Shown: positions 1 through 8,100, counted from the first letter of the stretch. The stretch: 12,443 bases of DNA from JBFFXF01 sp041569895 (GCA_041569895.1 JBFFXF010000227.1:1-12443), one strand, 5' to 3'. Notes: a model not told the origin generated them from the sequence alone. Numbers and translations are program-made.

Positions 1-16
1 CACCTGGACGGTGGCC

Positions 17-58
17 GTGACCCGTGGACCGTGACCCGTGGACCGTGACCCGTGGACC
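17..58. repeat. 14-bp tandem repeat, three perfect copies
   Basis: Three exact consecutive copies of gtgacccgtggacc occupy 17-30, 31-44 and 45-58. Degenerate half-units continue on both sides (ggtggcc before, gtgccgtgaccgtgacc up to about 77). The array may extend beyond the left edge. No unique spacers separate the copies, so it is a plain tandem repeat. No coding function is visible. Confidence 0.9.
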
Positions 59-117
59 GTGTGCCGTGACCGTGACCGGCTTGGCGTCGTCCAGCGAGTT
101 TTGTCAATCACGACGGG

Positions 118-168
118 CGCTTTCGGGCACGGGCACGGGAACGGGTACGGGGCGAGAACGAGAACGAG
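118..168 (-). repeat. CCCGNN hexamer array (copy A), just after the stop at 175
   Basis: Read on the minus strand, which is the sense of the gene ending at 175, it runs as two TTCTCG units, then CCCCGTA, CCCGTT and two CCCGTG units, and ends in CCCGAAAGCG (127 down to 118) followed by CCCGTCG. It starts about 6 nt past the stop codon. Positions 119-145 match 5010-5036 exactly over 27 nt, so this is a dispersed element and not a chance simple repeat. Function unknown; a 3'-end RNA signal is possible. Confidence 0.8.
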
Positions 169-174
169 CCGTCC

Positions 175-990
175 CTACTCCACGCACTCCGGCAGCGGAT
201 CCGCGGTCGGATCCTCGCCCGCTTCCGGGAACGGGGGGCGCGGCGGCGGGCCACCGAGGAAGAGGAACTGGAAGATGTAGATGCCGTCGGTGAGGTCGAC
301 CGTCCCGGTGTCGTTGGCGTCCATGGCGTCCCGGCACCGCGCGTCGGGGCCGCCGGTGAAGAGGAAGTTGAGCACGAAGATGCCGTCGGTAATGTTGAGC
401 TCGAGATCGTCATTCGGGTCGCCGCGAATGAAGACCCGCCGTGGCGTGCGATCCTCGATGGTGATGGTGCCGTCGGAGAGCGCCGGCCTGATCGACAGGC
501 CTTCCGGATCACTCATCACGTTGGCGATGGGGATCACCGACATCGCCGAGACGACCACTTCCCGAAAGGAGACCACGGTGGTGCCGGACGCCACCTTCGA
601 TTCGGCCTCGAGGACGGCGATGAGGTGACGGTCTCCGGGCGGCAGCCGCTTGACGCTGAAGTCGCCGCTGAGGTCCCACAGCACCGCGAACGCCGCGACG
701 CCGGCCTCCGCGTCGATGGCGCTCTCGAAGAAGTCCGCGTTCTCGGTGACGGCGCCCGTGCGCGAGATGCCGGTGAGCTCGAGCGCCGACGCGTCGAAGC
801 TGAGTCCGGCCTGCAGCGCAAAGACCGGGATGTCGTTCGTCGCGCGGACCTCGATGGTCTGGCCGGACGCGTTTCCGGCGACGACGGTGTCGGGGATGTC
901 GTACGCGCAGTTGCTGCACTCCTGGGCGCGGACGAGTGTCGCCGGCGCGCAGAGCGCCACGAGAAGCGGGGCGAAAGAGAATGGCTTCAT
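175..990 (-). CDS. Secreted protein with cohesin-like domain and C-terminal dockerin-type EF-hand pair
   Basis: A 271-residue exported protein. The ATG at 990 is chosen because it gives a clean signal peptide (hydrophobic residues 5-20, likely cleavage after VRA at 22); the frame is open upstream to 1074 but that stretch looks non-coding, and no strong ribosome binding site is visible. Residues about 34-180 look like a cohesin-type beta-sandwich: FALQAGLSFDASALELTGI, a later AFAVLW strand and a closing DGTITI strand. Residues about 190-211 and 223-246 are two calcium loops of dockerin type (GDPNDDLELNITD and DANDTGTVDLTD), each followed by a helix ending in FLF. The tail is proline-rich and ends with Cys269, which may pair with Cys219 in the linker. 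CSNC at 25-28 follows the signal peptide. Carrying both a cohesin-like and a dockerin-like module would suit self-assembly or cell-surface scaffolding. The dockerin call is firm; the cohesin call is by strand pattern only. Confidence 0.85.
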   Translation of the reverse strand: MKPFSFAPLLVALCAPATLVRAQECSNCAYDIPDTVVAGNASGQTIEVRATNDIPVFALQAGLSFDASALELTGISRTGAVTENADFFESAIDAEAGVAAFAVLWDLSGDFSVKRLPPGDRHLIAVLEAESKVASGTTVVSFREVVVSAMSVIPIANVMSDPEGLSIRPALSDGTITIEDRTPRRVFIRGDPNDDLELNITDGIFVLNFLFTGGPDARCRDAMDANDTGTVDLTDGIYIFQFLFLGGPPPRPPFPEAGEDPTADPLPECVE

Positions 991-1088
991 CGGTTTGAAT
1001 CCGTGGTGATCGTGTACGGCTCGAATTTCGACCCCCGGCATCCTAACACCACGGAGGGCGCTCCGGAAGGACACCGGTTCCCGAAACT

Positions 1089-1108
1089 CGGAACGGGAAC
1101 GGGAACGC
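1089..1108 (-). repeat. CCCGTT hexamer array (copy D), just after the stop at 1118
   Basis: In the sense of the peroxidase gene, the stop codon is followed after about 9 nt by CGTTCCCGTTCCCGTTCCG. The 127-bp gap 991-1117 between the two minus-strand genes holds this array and little else. A TAGGAT on the minus strand (1048-1043) could be a -10 element for the gene starting at 990, but no matching -35 is evident. The block TTTCGGG follows the array, instead of the CCCGAAAGC end seen in the other copies. Confidence 0.7.
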
Positions 1109-1117
1109 GTGCGGCGG

Positions 1118-2980
1118 TCAGGGAGTCAGATCCTGGCCCGGCTCCGGGAAGGGCGCGGGCGGCGGAGGCGTCCCGAGAAAGAGGTAGCCGATCAGGTAGA
1201 TCGGGTCCGAGACGTCCACCCTGCGATCGTCGTTGCTGTCGCCGGCGGGCATCGGGTACGGCGGCGCGTCGCCGGCGAAGAGGTAGTTGATCAGCGCGAT
1301 CGGATCGGCGATATCGATTCGTCGATCCCGGTTGGCGTCGCCGCGCGTGAAGATGAGCTGCTCCCGGCTGAGCGCGTCGTTGAAGCCGTTGGGAAGCCCG
1401 CTCGGCAGCCAGCCGTCGACGCCGCCGAGCGCCAGGAGCTCCTCCTCGTACGTCAGGTCATCGATGTCGAGCTCGAAGATCCCGGTCGGCGAGTCGGGGT
1501 CGCGGCGCACGAGCCCCTCGTCGTGAAGACCGTTCGCCACGAAGTCCACCAGCGCCGCGACGTCGGCTTCGGAGAGCCGGACGCCTCCCGACCCATCGCC
1601 GTGCGGATCGGTGAAGAGCGGCGAGAGCGTGCCCGCCGCGGCAGCGAGCGGGTCCGCCGGCACGCCGTCGAGATGGTAGCGCACCGCCTGCTCGAGCGTC
1701 GCGGCGTGTCCGCCGTGGAAGTACGGAGCCGCGTCCCGGACCTGTCGCAGCGTCGGCGTCTTGAACTCGTAGCGATCGCGCGGATCGCCGGTGACGGCGC
1801 CGCGACCGATGTCGTGATGGTCGGGATCCCCGAAGGTGCGCCGCGCGAGCTCCTGGAGCGGGTGCTCCGGCACGCCGAGGTTGTGGAAGTTCTCCTCCAC
1901 GAGCACGCCCTCCTCGTCCCCGAGGGTCTTGTTGAGCGCGGGACCGCTGTGACACGCGATGCAGTTCGCGCCACCGGCGGCGACGGGCGCCGCGAAGAGC
2001 CACGCACCGCGCAGCTCGCGCGGCGTCAGGGCCGAGTCGCTGCCCGCGAGGAAGCGGTCCCACGGCGTGTTCCGCGTGATCACCGTCCGCAGGAAAGCGG
2101 CGATCGCCCGGAACTGCGTGTCGTTGCTGATCAGCAGCCCGTCATCGCCTGCCTGACGCGCCGCGTCGGCCTCCGTCGGAAACGCCAGCTCGAAGAGGCG
2201 GCGGTAGACGGCGTTCTCCTGCAGGTGCGTCGTGTCCGGGTTCGCCATTCGGTGGGCCATCGACGCGATGCGGACGAGGTCCTCCTGCGCGGGATAGCCC
2301 TCCGGGTTCGGACCGCCCGCCTCGCCGCCCCAGAGCAGCCGGTTGTTGAACGCGAATCCGATCACCGACGGCGCCACCCGACCGGGCGCGTCGATGGCGT
2401 CGAAGAAACCGCTCTCGATCACCTCGCCGTCGGGCGCGACGAGCTCCAGTCCGGTCGGCAGGATGTCCTCGGCGTCCGGCATCACCTCGCGGGCCATCGC
2501 CTTGCGTCCGGCGTTGTCCATCTCGTGCCGGCCGACACCGCCGAGCGACACCGAGACGACCATCCCGGCCTTGGTCGCCACCTCCCCGGCGTGACACGTG
2601 CCGCACGAGGCGGTCTGGGCGGTCTCGGGAATGCCGCCGAACTCCGGCCGCAGATGGTTGGAGCGGATCGGATCGAAGAACAGGAGCTTGCCGAGCCGGA
2701 CCTTGTCGGGGGTGATCGCGAAGCGCGGATCGATGGCGCCGCCGGGGAGTCGCGGCTGGGGGAAGTCGCTGACGCTCTCCGGCACGCGGAGCCGCGAGAG
2801 GTCGCCGACCCGCTTGGTGAGCATCGCGCGCACCGTGGCCGCGTCCTGCGCCACGGCAGGACCGATGGCAGGGCCCATGCCGAGGGCGAATGCGACAATC
2901 GTGAATCCCGTCAGGCGAGCGAGCGAGCCGTCGTTCCGGAGTCGCCGGAAGACCGCAACGGTTGCGCCACCATGCCTCAT
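1118..2980 (-). CDS. Di-heme cytochrome c peroxidase/MauG-family protein with C-terminal dockerin
   Basis: A 620-residue exported haem protein. The ATG at 2980 has GAGGGG four nt upstream (2990-2985) and opens a signal peptide with likely cleavage after AVA at 44. Two c-type haem sites are present, CGTCH at 126-130 and CIACH at 340-344. Family hallmarks are LGKLLFFDP, NTPWDRFLAGSDSALT before the second haem, and FKTPTLRQVRDAAPYFHGGH with ATLEQAV. The family reduces hydrogen peroxide or performs MauG-like oxidations in the periplasm; the substrate here is unknown. From residue 544 come two dockerin-type calcium repeats (GDANRDRRIDIAD, GDSNDDRRVDVSD) and a short proline tail ending QDLTP, shorter than the tails of the two neighbouring dockerin proteins. 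The fusion suggests that the enzyme is docked to a surface partner. It faces a second haem protein across a divergent promoter region. Confidence 0.93.
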   Translation of the reverse strand: MRHGGATVAVFRRLRNDGSLARLTGFTIVAFALGMGPAIGPAVAQDAATVRAMLTKRVGDLSRLRVPESVSDFPQPRLPGGAIDPRFAITPDKVRLGKLLFFDPIRSNHLRPEFGGIPETAQTASCGTCHAGEVATKAGMVVSVSLGGVGRHEMDNAGRKAMAREVMPDAEDILPTGLELVAPDGEVIESGFFDAIDAPGRVAPSVIGFAFNNRLLWGGEAGGPNPEGYPAQEDLVRIASMAHRMANPDTTHLQENAVYRRLFELAFPTEADAARQAGDDGLLISNDTQFRAIAAFLRTVITRNTPWDRFLAGSDSALTPRELRGAWLFAAPVAAGGANCIACHSGPALNKTLGDEEGVLVEENFHNLGVPEHPLQELARRTFGDPDHHDIGRGAVTGDPRDRYEFKTPTLRQVRDAAPYFHGGHAATLEQAVRYHLDGVPADPLAAAAGTLSPLFTDPHGDGSGGVRLSEADVAALVDFVANGLHDEGLVRRDPDSPTGIFELDIDDLTYEEELLALGGVDGWLPSGLPNGFNDALSREQLIFTRGDANRDRRIDIADPIALINYLFAGDAPPYPMPAGDSNDDRRVDVSDPIYLIGYLFLGTPPPPAPFPEPGQDLTP

Positions 2981-3205
2981 GTTTCCCCTCGCTCGTCGGA
3001 AGATCCCGGTCCTCCCGGCAACCCGGGAGGCCATCGAGCCACCCCGTGAAAACGGGGTCCGCCCGTCGACCCAATGCCGATGAGGATACCGAGTATACCA
3101 CTCGATTGGAAGGGGATCGTGCATGTTTTCGGGGGGCCCGAGGGGGCGCGGTTTTCGGTGCTTTTTCGGTGCGCCGGACGACGCCGCCGGTACACTCTGG
3201 AGACC
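2981..3205. promoter_or_regulatory. Divergent intergenic region between the two dockerin haem proteins
   Basis: This 225-bp gap must carry both promoters. It contains the minus-strand ribosome binding site GAGGGG (2985-2990) and a weaker plus-strand GGAG at 3199-3202. An AT-richer island around 3080-3105 includes TATACT on the minus strand (3097-3092) and TATACC on the plus strand (3094-3099), overlapping -10-like boxes with no convincing -35 for either. CGAGT/ACTCG arms (3090-3094, 3100-3104) surround the box. TTTTCGGTGC is repeated directly at 3152-3161 and 3163-3172, 11 bp apart. None of these can be assigned to a regulator. Confidence 0.4.
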
Positions 3206-4759
3206 ATGGGTCCCCCTGGCAGCACACTCGAGCGCGCCGGCGCCGCGACGGTCGCCATCGCCCTGGCGCTCGCCACGACGGTCACGGCGGGTGACCTCTT
3301 CCGCCGCGGCGACGTCAACAGTGACGGCGTCCTCGACATCTCCGACGCGGTGGCCATCTTCGGCTTCCTCTTCCTCGGGGCCGACACGCCGGCGTGCCTC
3401 GACGCCGCCGATGCGAACGACGACGGCAGCAACGACCTGTCGGACGGGGTGGCGATCCTCAACTTTCTCTTCCAGGGCGGCCCGCAACCGCCGACGCCCC
3501 GCTTCGACGCCGCCTGCCCGGGCCGCGACCCGACCGCGGACGCCCTCGACTGCGCCGGCGGATCGGGCGCGCCGAGGAGCCCGCCGGGAATCGACTTCGC
3601 ACCCGTCACCGCGCCGCCCCCGCGCGTGCGCGAGCGCAGCCGCTGGCTTCTCGAGGAGACCGGTCCCGGCGTCTTCCGGGTCGAGGAGGGAACGTCGTTC
3701 GCGCTCCTCGTCGAGGCGCAGTCGAACGAGGACACCCTCGCGCCGCTGTCGCTGGTCGAGCCAGACGACCCGCGCGACGGCAACCCCGACACGCTCGACG
3801 TCCGCTGCGACCGAAATCTCGGCGATCCCTCGGCCGGCGGCGTTGCCGCGGGCGACAGCCTGGCGCCGTTCTTCTTCCGCGACATCGACGCCTGGGAGGA
3901 CCCCGTGTACCTGATCACGCAGGCCTCGATGCGCATCGCGGGTGACGGCCCGCTCGCTCCGGCTCCGGGATCGTACCGCTTCACCGCAAGCGTCGTCGAT
4001 GCGCGCTGCGCACGATCCGAGACCGCCTCGTTCACTCTCGTCGTCGAGCCCTCGAGCGCGCCCGAGGTGCAGGTCTGGACCGAGGACGCCGCGGGCGCCG
4101 TTCGCCCACACGACCCCGGAACCGGAAACGCGCGCGTCACCGCCGGCGAGCCGGTGACCCTCGTCGTCGAGGGGCTGCCGAACGGGCGCGGCGGCGCCGC
4201 CCCGGACCCGTCGAGCCTGAGCGTGATCGCCGACCCGGCGTTTCCCGCCGGTGCGGACCTGACGCCGCGATTCGGCCCGGGCGATCGACCGGCGCGGCTC
4301 GAGATGACCCTCGACGGCGAGTGGTTCCCATGCCCCGGGAACACCGACCTCCTGGTGAGCATGCGGGCCGGCGACGCGGAGCGCACGGTGCGCTTTCGCC
4401 TCGAGACACCGCTCGGCTTCGCCGCCGACATCGCGCCGATCTTCCGCGTCAGCTGCACCGGGTGCCACGAGGAGCCCGGTCCGGACAAGGGCCTCGTCCT
4501 GGTCGATCCCTCACTCGATCGAATCTACCGCAACATCGTCAACGTCTTCGCGTCCGAGCCCGCCATCACCTCGATCGCGCCCCTCCTCGTCTGGCCCTAC
4601 TTCCCGGAGCGCAGCTACCTCGTCCACAAGATCCGCGGCACCTTCCTCGACCCGGACGTCGCCGGCGAGGGCCGCCGCATGCCGGCGGACGAGGGCTTCC
4701 TGGACGAGACGACGGAGAAGCTGATCATCGACTGGGTGGCGCAGGGCGCCCCGAGGTAG
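3206..4759 (+). CDS. Secreted protein with N-terminal dockerin and C-terminal planctomycete-type cytochrome c
   Basis: A 517-residue exported protein. The ATG at 3206 gives a signal peptide with likely cleavage after VTA at 28; GGAG lies 3 nt upstream, close but usable. The mature protein begins at once with a dockerin-type EF-hand pair: GDVNSDGVLDISD at 35-47, then DANDDGSNDLSD at 69-80, each followed by a helix ending FLF, then the proline and DPTAD tail with cysteines at 64, 104 and 116. Residues about 120-400 are beta-rich and resemble Ig/cadherin-like modules without a firm family. The end is a single-haem cytochrome c: IAPIFRVSCTGCH with haem at Cys417-His421 and Met492 in RRMPADEG as a likely distal ligand, then IIDWVAQGAPR. 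This matches the style of planctomycete cytochrome C modules (PSCyt type). Its placement opposite the peroxidase suggests an electron-donor or shared redox role, which is inference. Confidence 0.9.
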   Translation: MGPPGSTLERAGAATVAIALALATTVTAGDLFRRGDVNSDGVLDISDAVAIFGFLFLGADTPACLDAADANDDGSNDLSDGVAILNFLFQGGPQPPTPRFDAACPGRDPTADALDCAGGSGAPRSPPGIDFAPVTAPPPRVRERSRWLLEETGPGVFRVEEGTSFALLVEAQSNEDTLAPLSLVEPDDPRDGNPDTLDVRCDRNLGDPSAGGVAAGDSLAPFFFRDIDAWEDPVYLITQASMRIAGDGPLAPAPGSYRFTASVVDARCARSETASFTLVVEPSSAPEVQVWTEDAAGAVRPHDPGTGNARVTAGEPVTLVVEGLPNGRGGAAPDPSSLSVIADPAFPAGADLTPRFGPGDRPARLEMTLDGEWFPCPGNTDLLVSMRAGDAERTVRFRLETPLGFAADIAPIFRVSCTGCHEEPGPDKGLVLVDPSLDRIYRNIVNVFASEPAITSIAPLLVWPYFPERSYLVHKIRGTFLDPDVAGEGRRMPADEGFLDETTEKLIIDWVAQGAPR

Positions 4760-4801
4760 CGCTCGCGCTGGCGAGACTCTGGTGGCGGAAGAGGGGGAGG
4801 A

Positions 4802-4837
4802 ACACAGATTACGCAGATTGCGCAGATGACGCAGATT
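4802..4837 (+). repeat. Four 9-bp units of acgcagatt type
   Basis: Units are acacagatt, acgcagatt, gcgcagatg and acgcagatt, back to back. Closely similar cagatt nonamer runs are a familiar intergenic repeat in assorted environmental genomes, particularly of the Planctomycetes-Verrucomicrobia kind; that statement is from general familiarity and was not searched. Function unknown. Confidence 0.75.
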
Positions 4838-4850
4838 GAAGAGACGGGGA

Positions 4851-4874
4851 GACAGAGACAGAGACAGAGACAGA
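4851..4874 (+). repeat. Four perfect GACAGA hexamers
   Basis: Exact units at 4851-4856, 4857-4862, 4863-4868 and 4869-4874, followed by the related gatcagacgtcagagatcag stretch. It is a purine-rich tract on the plus strand. No function is visible. Confidence 0.85.
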
Positions 4875-4903
4875 GATCAGACGTCAGAGATCAGAGGTCG
4901 AGC

Positions 4904-4989
4904 TCGGAATCGGAGTCGGAGTCGGTATCGGTCATCGGGGTCGGAATCGGCCTCGGTCTCGGTCATCGGAATCGGTCTCGATCTCGGCC
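4904..4989 (+). repeat. Degenerate TCGGNN hexamer array (copy E)
   Basis: About fourteen units of TCGG plus two variable bases, interrupted twice by the 7-mer TCGGTCA, so that TCGGTCATCGG occurs at 4928-4938 and 4959-4969. A related array in opposite orientation lies at 8531-8590; positions 4917-4938 match 8588-8567 at 21 of 22 bases. The array lies downstream of the gene ending at 4759, in its sense orientation. Confidence 0.85.
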
Positions 4990-5009
4990 TCCCGGCCGCG
5001 ACCTCCGGG

Positions 5010-5062
5010 GCTTTCGGGCACGGGCACGGGAACGGGAACGGGTACGGGTAGGGGAACGAGAA
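5010..5062 (-). repeat. CCCGNN hexamer array (copy C) upstream of the NHL lipoprotein
   Basis: On the plus strand it reads GCTTT, then CGGGCA twice, CGGGAA twice, CGGGTA twice, and degenerate GGGGAA and CGAGAA units. Read on the minus strand it is the CCCGNN family ending in CCCGAAAGC (5018-5010). Positions 5010-5036 equal 119-145 exactly. Unlike the other copies it is antisense to both flanking genes and lies 117 bp before the start at 5180. Confidence 0.85.
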
Positions 5063-5093
5063 CGGCCCCGGCCCCGAAAGAGACCGGAAAAAC

Positions 5094-5122
5094 TTGCAGT
5101 TCCCCCGCCACCGCGTGAGAAT
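5094..5122 (+). promoter_or_regulatory. Weak sigma-70-like promoter candidate for the NHL lipoprotein
   Basis: TTGCAG (5094-5099) and GAGAAT (5117-5122) are separated by 17 nt, in the only non-repetitive part of the intergenic region. A start near 5129 would leave a leader of about 50 nt holding the ribosome binding site. Each box matches consensus only partly, so this is a candidate. Confidence 0.2.
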
Positions 5123-5169
5123 TCCGGCAGTCCTTCCCGACATCGAGCCAGCGCACCAAGACCCCGCAT

Positions 5170-5175
5170 GGAGGT
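5170..5175 (+). promoter_or_regulatory. Ribosome binding site GGAGGT deciding the start at 5180
   Basis: GGAGGT ends four nt before the ATG at 5180. It overlaps the other in-frame ATG at 5168, which has no such site in front of it. This places the start at 5180 and excludes the long open frame through the repeats upstream. Confidence 0.75.
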
Positions 5176-5179
5176 AGGT

Positions 5180-8100
5180 ATGGTCCGCGTGCCGACGACT
5201 GGCCCTCGCTCCTGGTGTCCTCCTCGTGCCGCCGTGGCGGCGATCTCCACGCTCGGCCTCGTCCTGCTTCTCGCGACCGGCTGCGGCGATTCCGGCGGCC
5301 TCGAGCGCTCGCGGTCCGCTCCTCGCGACGCGCCGCGGATCGTCGAGAGCACGCTCATCGACGAGAACCAGAACGGCGTCGACGAGGGCGACAAGGTGGT
5401 GATCCGCTTCAATCGGGAGGTGTTCACCAACGACGACGACGTCACCGCCATCCTGCCGGTCAATCTCCAGGAGACGTTCGGGGAGGGCGCCGTGCTGCTG
5501 CAGTCGCTTCCGGGGAGCGATCGGGTCGAGATCGTGCTCGGCTCGAGCCCGTTGCTCTTCCCCGGGCCGGCGGGAATCCAGGGCGTGACGCGGATCGACA
5601 TCGCGTTCGGTGCGGGCTTGCCCAGCTCGGTCGAGGGGAAGAACGGACTGCTCGCCGCGCCGCGTGATCGCGGCTCGGTGTTCCTGACCAACGGGACCGC
5701 CAGCGCGCCCGTGCTCGTCCAGGCGTGCTATGTCGACTCGGACAACGATGGCGCGGTCAACGAGGGCGACCTCGTGCTGGCGACGTTCGACAAGCCCGTG
5801 GAGGTGCCGGCGGCGGCAGTTCTCACTGCCAACTTCACGCTACCCGTGGCCGGCGACTCCTTCGGCGCGGGCGCGTCGCTGCGAGCGTCGTCGACCCTCG
5901 TGACCAACAGATCGGTGACCATCGTGCTCGGCGCGGGAGCGTCGCTGACGGTCGCGAAGCGATTCTCTTCGGCGAACCTCGCGGCCGGCGCGCCGTCCGG
6001 GCTCGGCACGCTCGCTGCCGGCGCGAATCCGATCCGGGACACGGTGAGCACGCCGAACGCCATCGCGAGCGGCGTCACGGTCGACATCATCGACTTCGAT
6101 GGCGGCTTCTTCGGCAGCGGTCGCGAGGCGGATGCCGTCTTCGGGAACGAGGCCTTCGCCCCGGCGCTGAGCGCGCAGGTGGTGACCAACCCCTCCGGCC
6201 TCGACTCATTCTCCGGGCTGCTGACCGTCGGGGGCGAGGTGTTCTCCGTCTCGCTCCTCTTCGTCGCCGACGCGGCGAACGATCGCGTGCTGGTCTTCGA
6301 GTCATTCCCGTCCGGCAACTTCGCCGCCGCGTCCTTCGTGCTCGGGCAGCCCGACTTCCAGTCGCGGACCGACTCCGATCCGACCGACACCGGCCCGGTG
6401 ACGGCCTCCGCGAGAACGATGAGCCGTCCCGGCGGCGTGGCGTTCGACCCGGCGACCAACCGGCTCTTCGTGGCCGACACCGGCAATAACCGCGTCCTCG
6501 GCTGGCGCGGCGTGTTCTTCGTGAACGGATCCGGCAAGCTCGCGATCCGGAACGGCCGCGCCGCGGACCTCGTGCTCGGCCAGGAGGACTTCCGCTCGCG
6601 CAGGGCGAACCGCGGCAACGCCGCGCCGTCGGCGGCATCGCTCTCATCGCCGGGCGGACTGTCGATCGGAGGCGGCCAGCTCGCCGTCGCGGACACGGGC
6701 AACAACCGCGTGCTGCTCTTCGGCTCGGTGCCCGATTCGGGCGGGGTGGCGCCCGGCACGGTGCTCGGTCAGCCGGATTTCGTCTCCGGAGCCGCCAACG
6801 CGGGTGGCGCGGTCGGCGCGAGTACGCTGCGGGCTCCGTCGGCGGTGTTCGTCTCGGACTCCGTCTCGGTCAACGGGTCGGCCGGCGTCGTCCTCATCGC
6901 CGACACCGGGAACAACCGGGTGCTCGTGCACCAGACGGCCACGCCGTCGACCGGCGCCGCGGCCAACGTCGTCCTCGGGCAGTCGAGCATGCTCGCCTCG
7001 GCCTCGGGCTCGAGCGCGACGCGGCTGTCGAGCCCGACCGGCGTCACCGCGGTCGCCGACGCCATCGCCGTGGGCGACACCTCGAACCACCGGATCATGG
7101 TCTACAACATCACCGGCGCGCTCGGCAACGGCGCCTCGGGAGCCGTGATCGGACAGAATCCGCCGCCGGCCAGCTCGCCGAACCGCGGAGGAGCGCCGGC
7201 CGCGAACACGTTGCGCTCGCCATCGCGCCTCACCGCGGTTGACCTCGGCGCGTCGTTCACGCTCGTCGTCTCGGACTCGAGGAACAACCGCGTCCTCGGC
7301 TATCAGGGCCTGATGCTGCCCATCGCCAATCCATCCGCGACCGTGGTCCTCGGGCAGAGCACCTTCACCGGCTCGACGCCGGGAGGTCAGGACCTCAACC
7401 AGCCGAGCGACGCGATCGTCGTCCGGGGACGACTGATCATCTCCGACACCGCCAACAACCGCGTCCTCCTCTTCGACGAGATCCCGACGGCCGCCAACCA
7501 GATGCCGGACGTGGTTCTCGGACAGCCCGACCTGTTCTCTACGGAGCCGAATCAGGGCGGGGCGGCGTCGGCGTCGACGCTCAAACTGCCGACGGGACTC
7601 GCCTCCGACGGCACGCGGCTCGTCGTGGCCGACACCGGGAACCACCGCCTGCTCATCTGGACGACCCTTCCGACAGTGGACGGCGAGCCGGCGGACATCG
7701 TCCTCGGACAGGCCGGCTTCGCGGGCAGGATGCCGAACGCCGGAAGCTCGGTCGGCGCGAACACGCTGCACTCCCCCGAGGGAATCTTCGTCGACGACGA
7801 TGACCGTCTCGCGGTCGCCGACCGGGACAACAACCGCGTGCTGATCTTCGGGGGGTTCAGCACGCTCGCGAGCTTCGACCCGGCGAACGTCGTGCTGGGA
7901 CAGCCCGGATTCCTGAAGAACGAGCCGAACGCCGGCGAGGGAGTCGGGAGGGAAGTGCTCAACGGCCCTCGAGACGTGCTGATCGGCGGCCGCGGGGGGA
8001 CGCGACTCTACGTCGCCGACACCGGGAACCACCGCGTGCTCGTCTGGAAGGGAGTCCCGAGACGAAACGGTCGCCGGGCGGAGGACGTCATCGGCCAGGT

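Larger units (their letters stand above)
4760..5179. other. 420-bp gene-free region made almost wholly of simple repeats
   Basis: In order it holds a small hairpin just after the stop (CTCGC at 4762-4766 with GCGAG at 4771-4775, no T-run), a 9-bp repeat, a GACAGA array, a TCGGNN array, a GGGCAC/GGGAAC array, and a non-repetitive 110-bp leader before the next gene. One frame stays open through all of it, but the predicted peptide is low-complexity Arg/Ser/Gly runs with no signal sequence, so it is not counted as coding. The main repeats are listed separately. Confidence 0.8.

Noticed and set aside
17..58. CRISPR array
   Set aside because: The 14-bp units are directly adjacent with no spacers, and no cas genes are present.
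1109..3049. Long plus-strand open frame of 646 codons opposite the peroxidase gene
   Set aside because: Antisense shadow in GC-rich DNA: Arg/Glu/Val-rich, no domain, while the minus strand encodes two haem motifs and a dockerin.
2977..4488. Minus-strand open frames over the cytochrome gene, one joined to the peroxidase frame
   Set aside because: Low-complexity Ser/Arg/Gly composition, and opposite a protein with clear haem and EF-hand motifs; the peroxidase has its own start and ribosome binding site at 2980.
175..4759. Cellulosome gene cluster
   Set aside because: Dockerins are present, but there are no glycoside hydrolases, no multi-cohesin scaffoldin and no carbohydrate-binding module.
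4762..4775. Intrinsic terminator after the cytochrome gene
   Set aside because: A 5-bp hairpin with no following T-run is too weak to call.
4826..5179. N-terminal extension of the NHL lipoprotein frame through the repeats
   Set aside because: It would translate hexamer arrays into RQRQ/SESES-type runs and bury the lipoprotein signal; GGAGGT before 5180 marks the real start.
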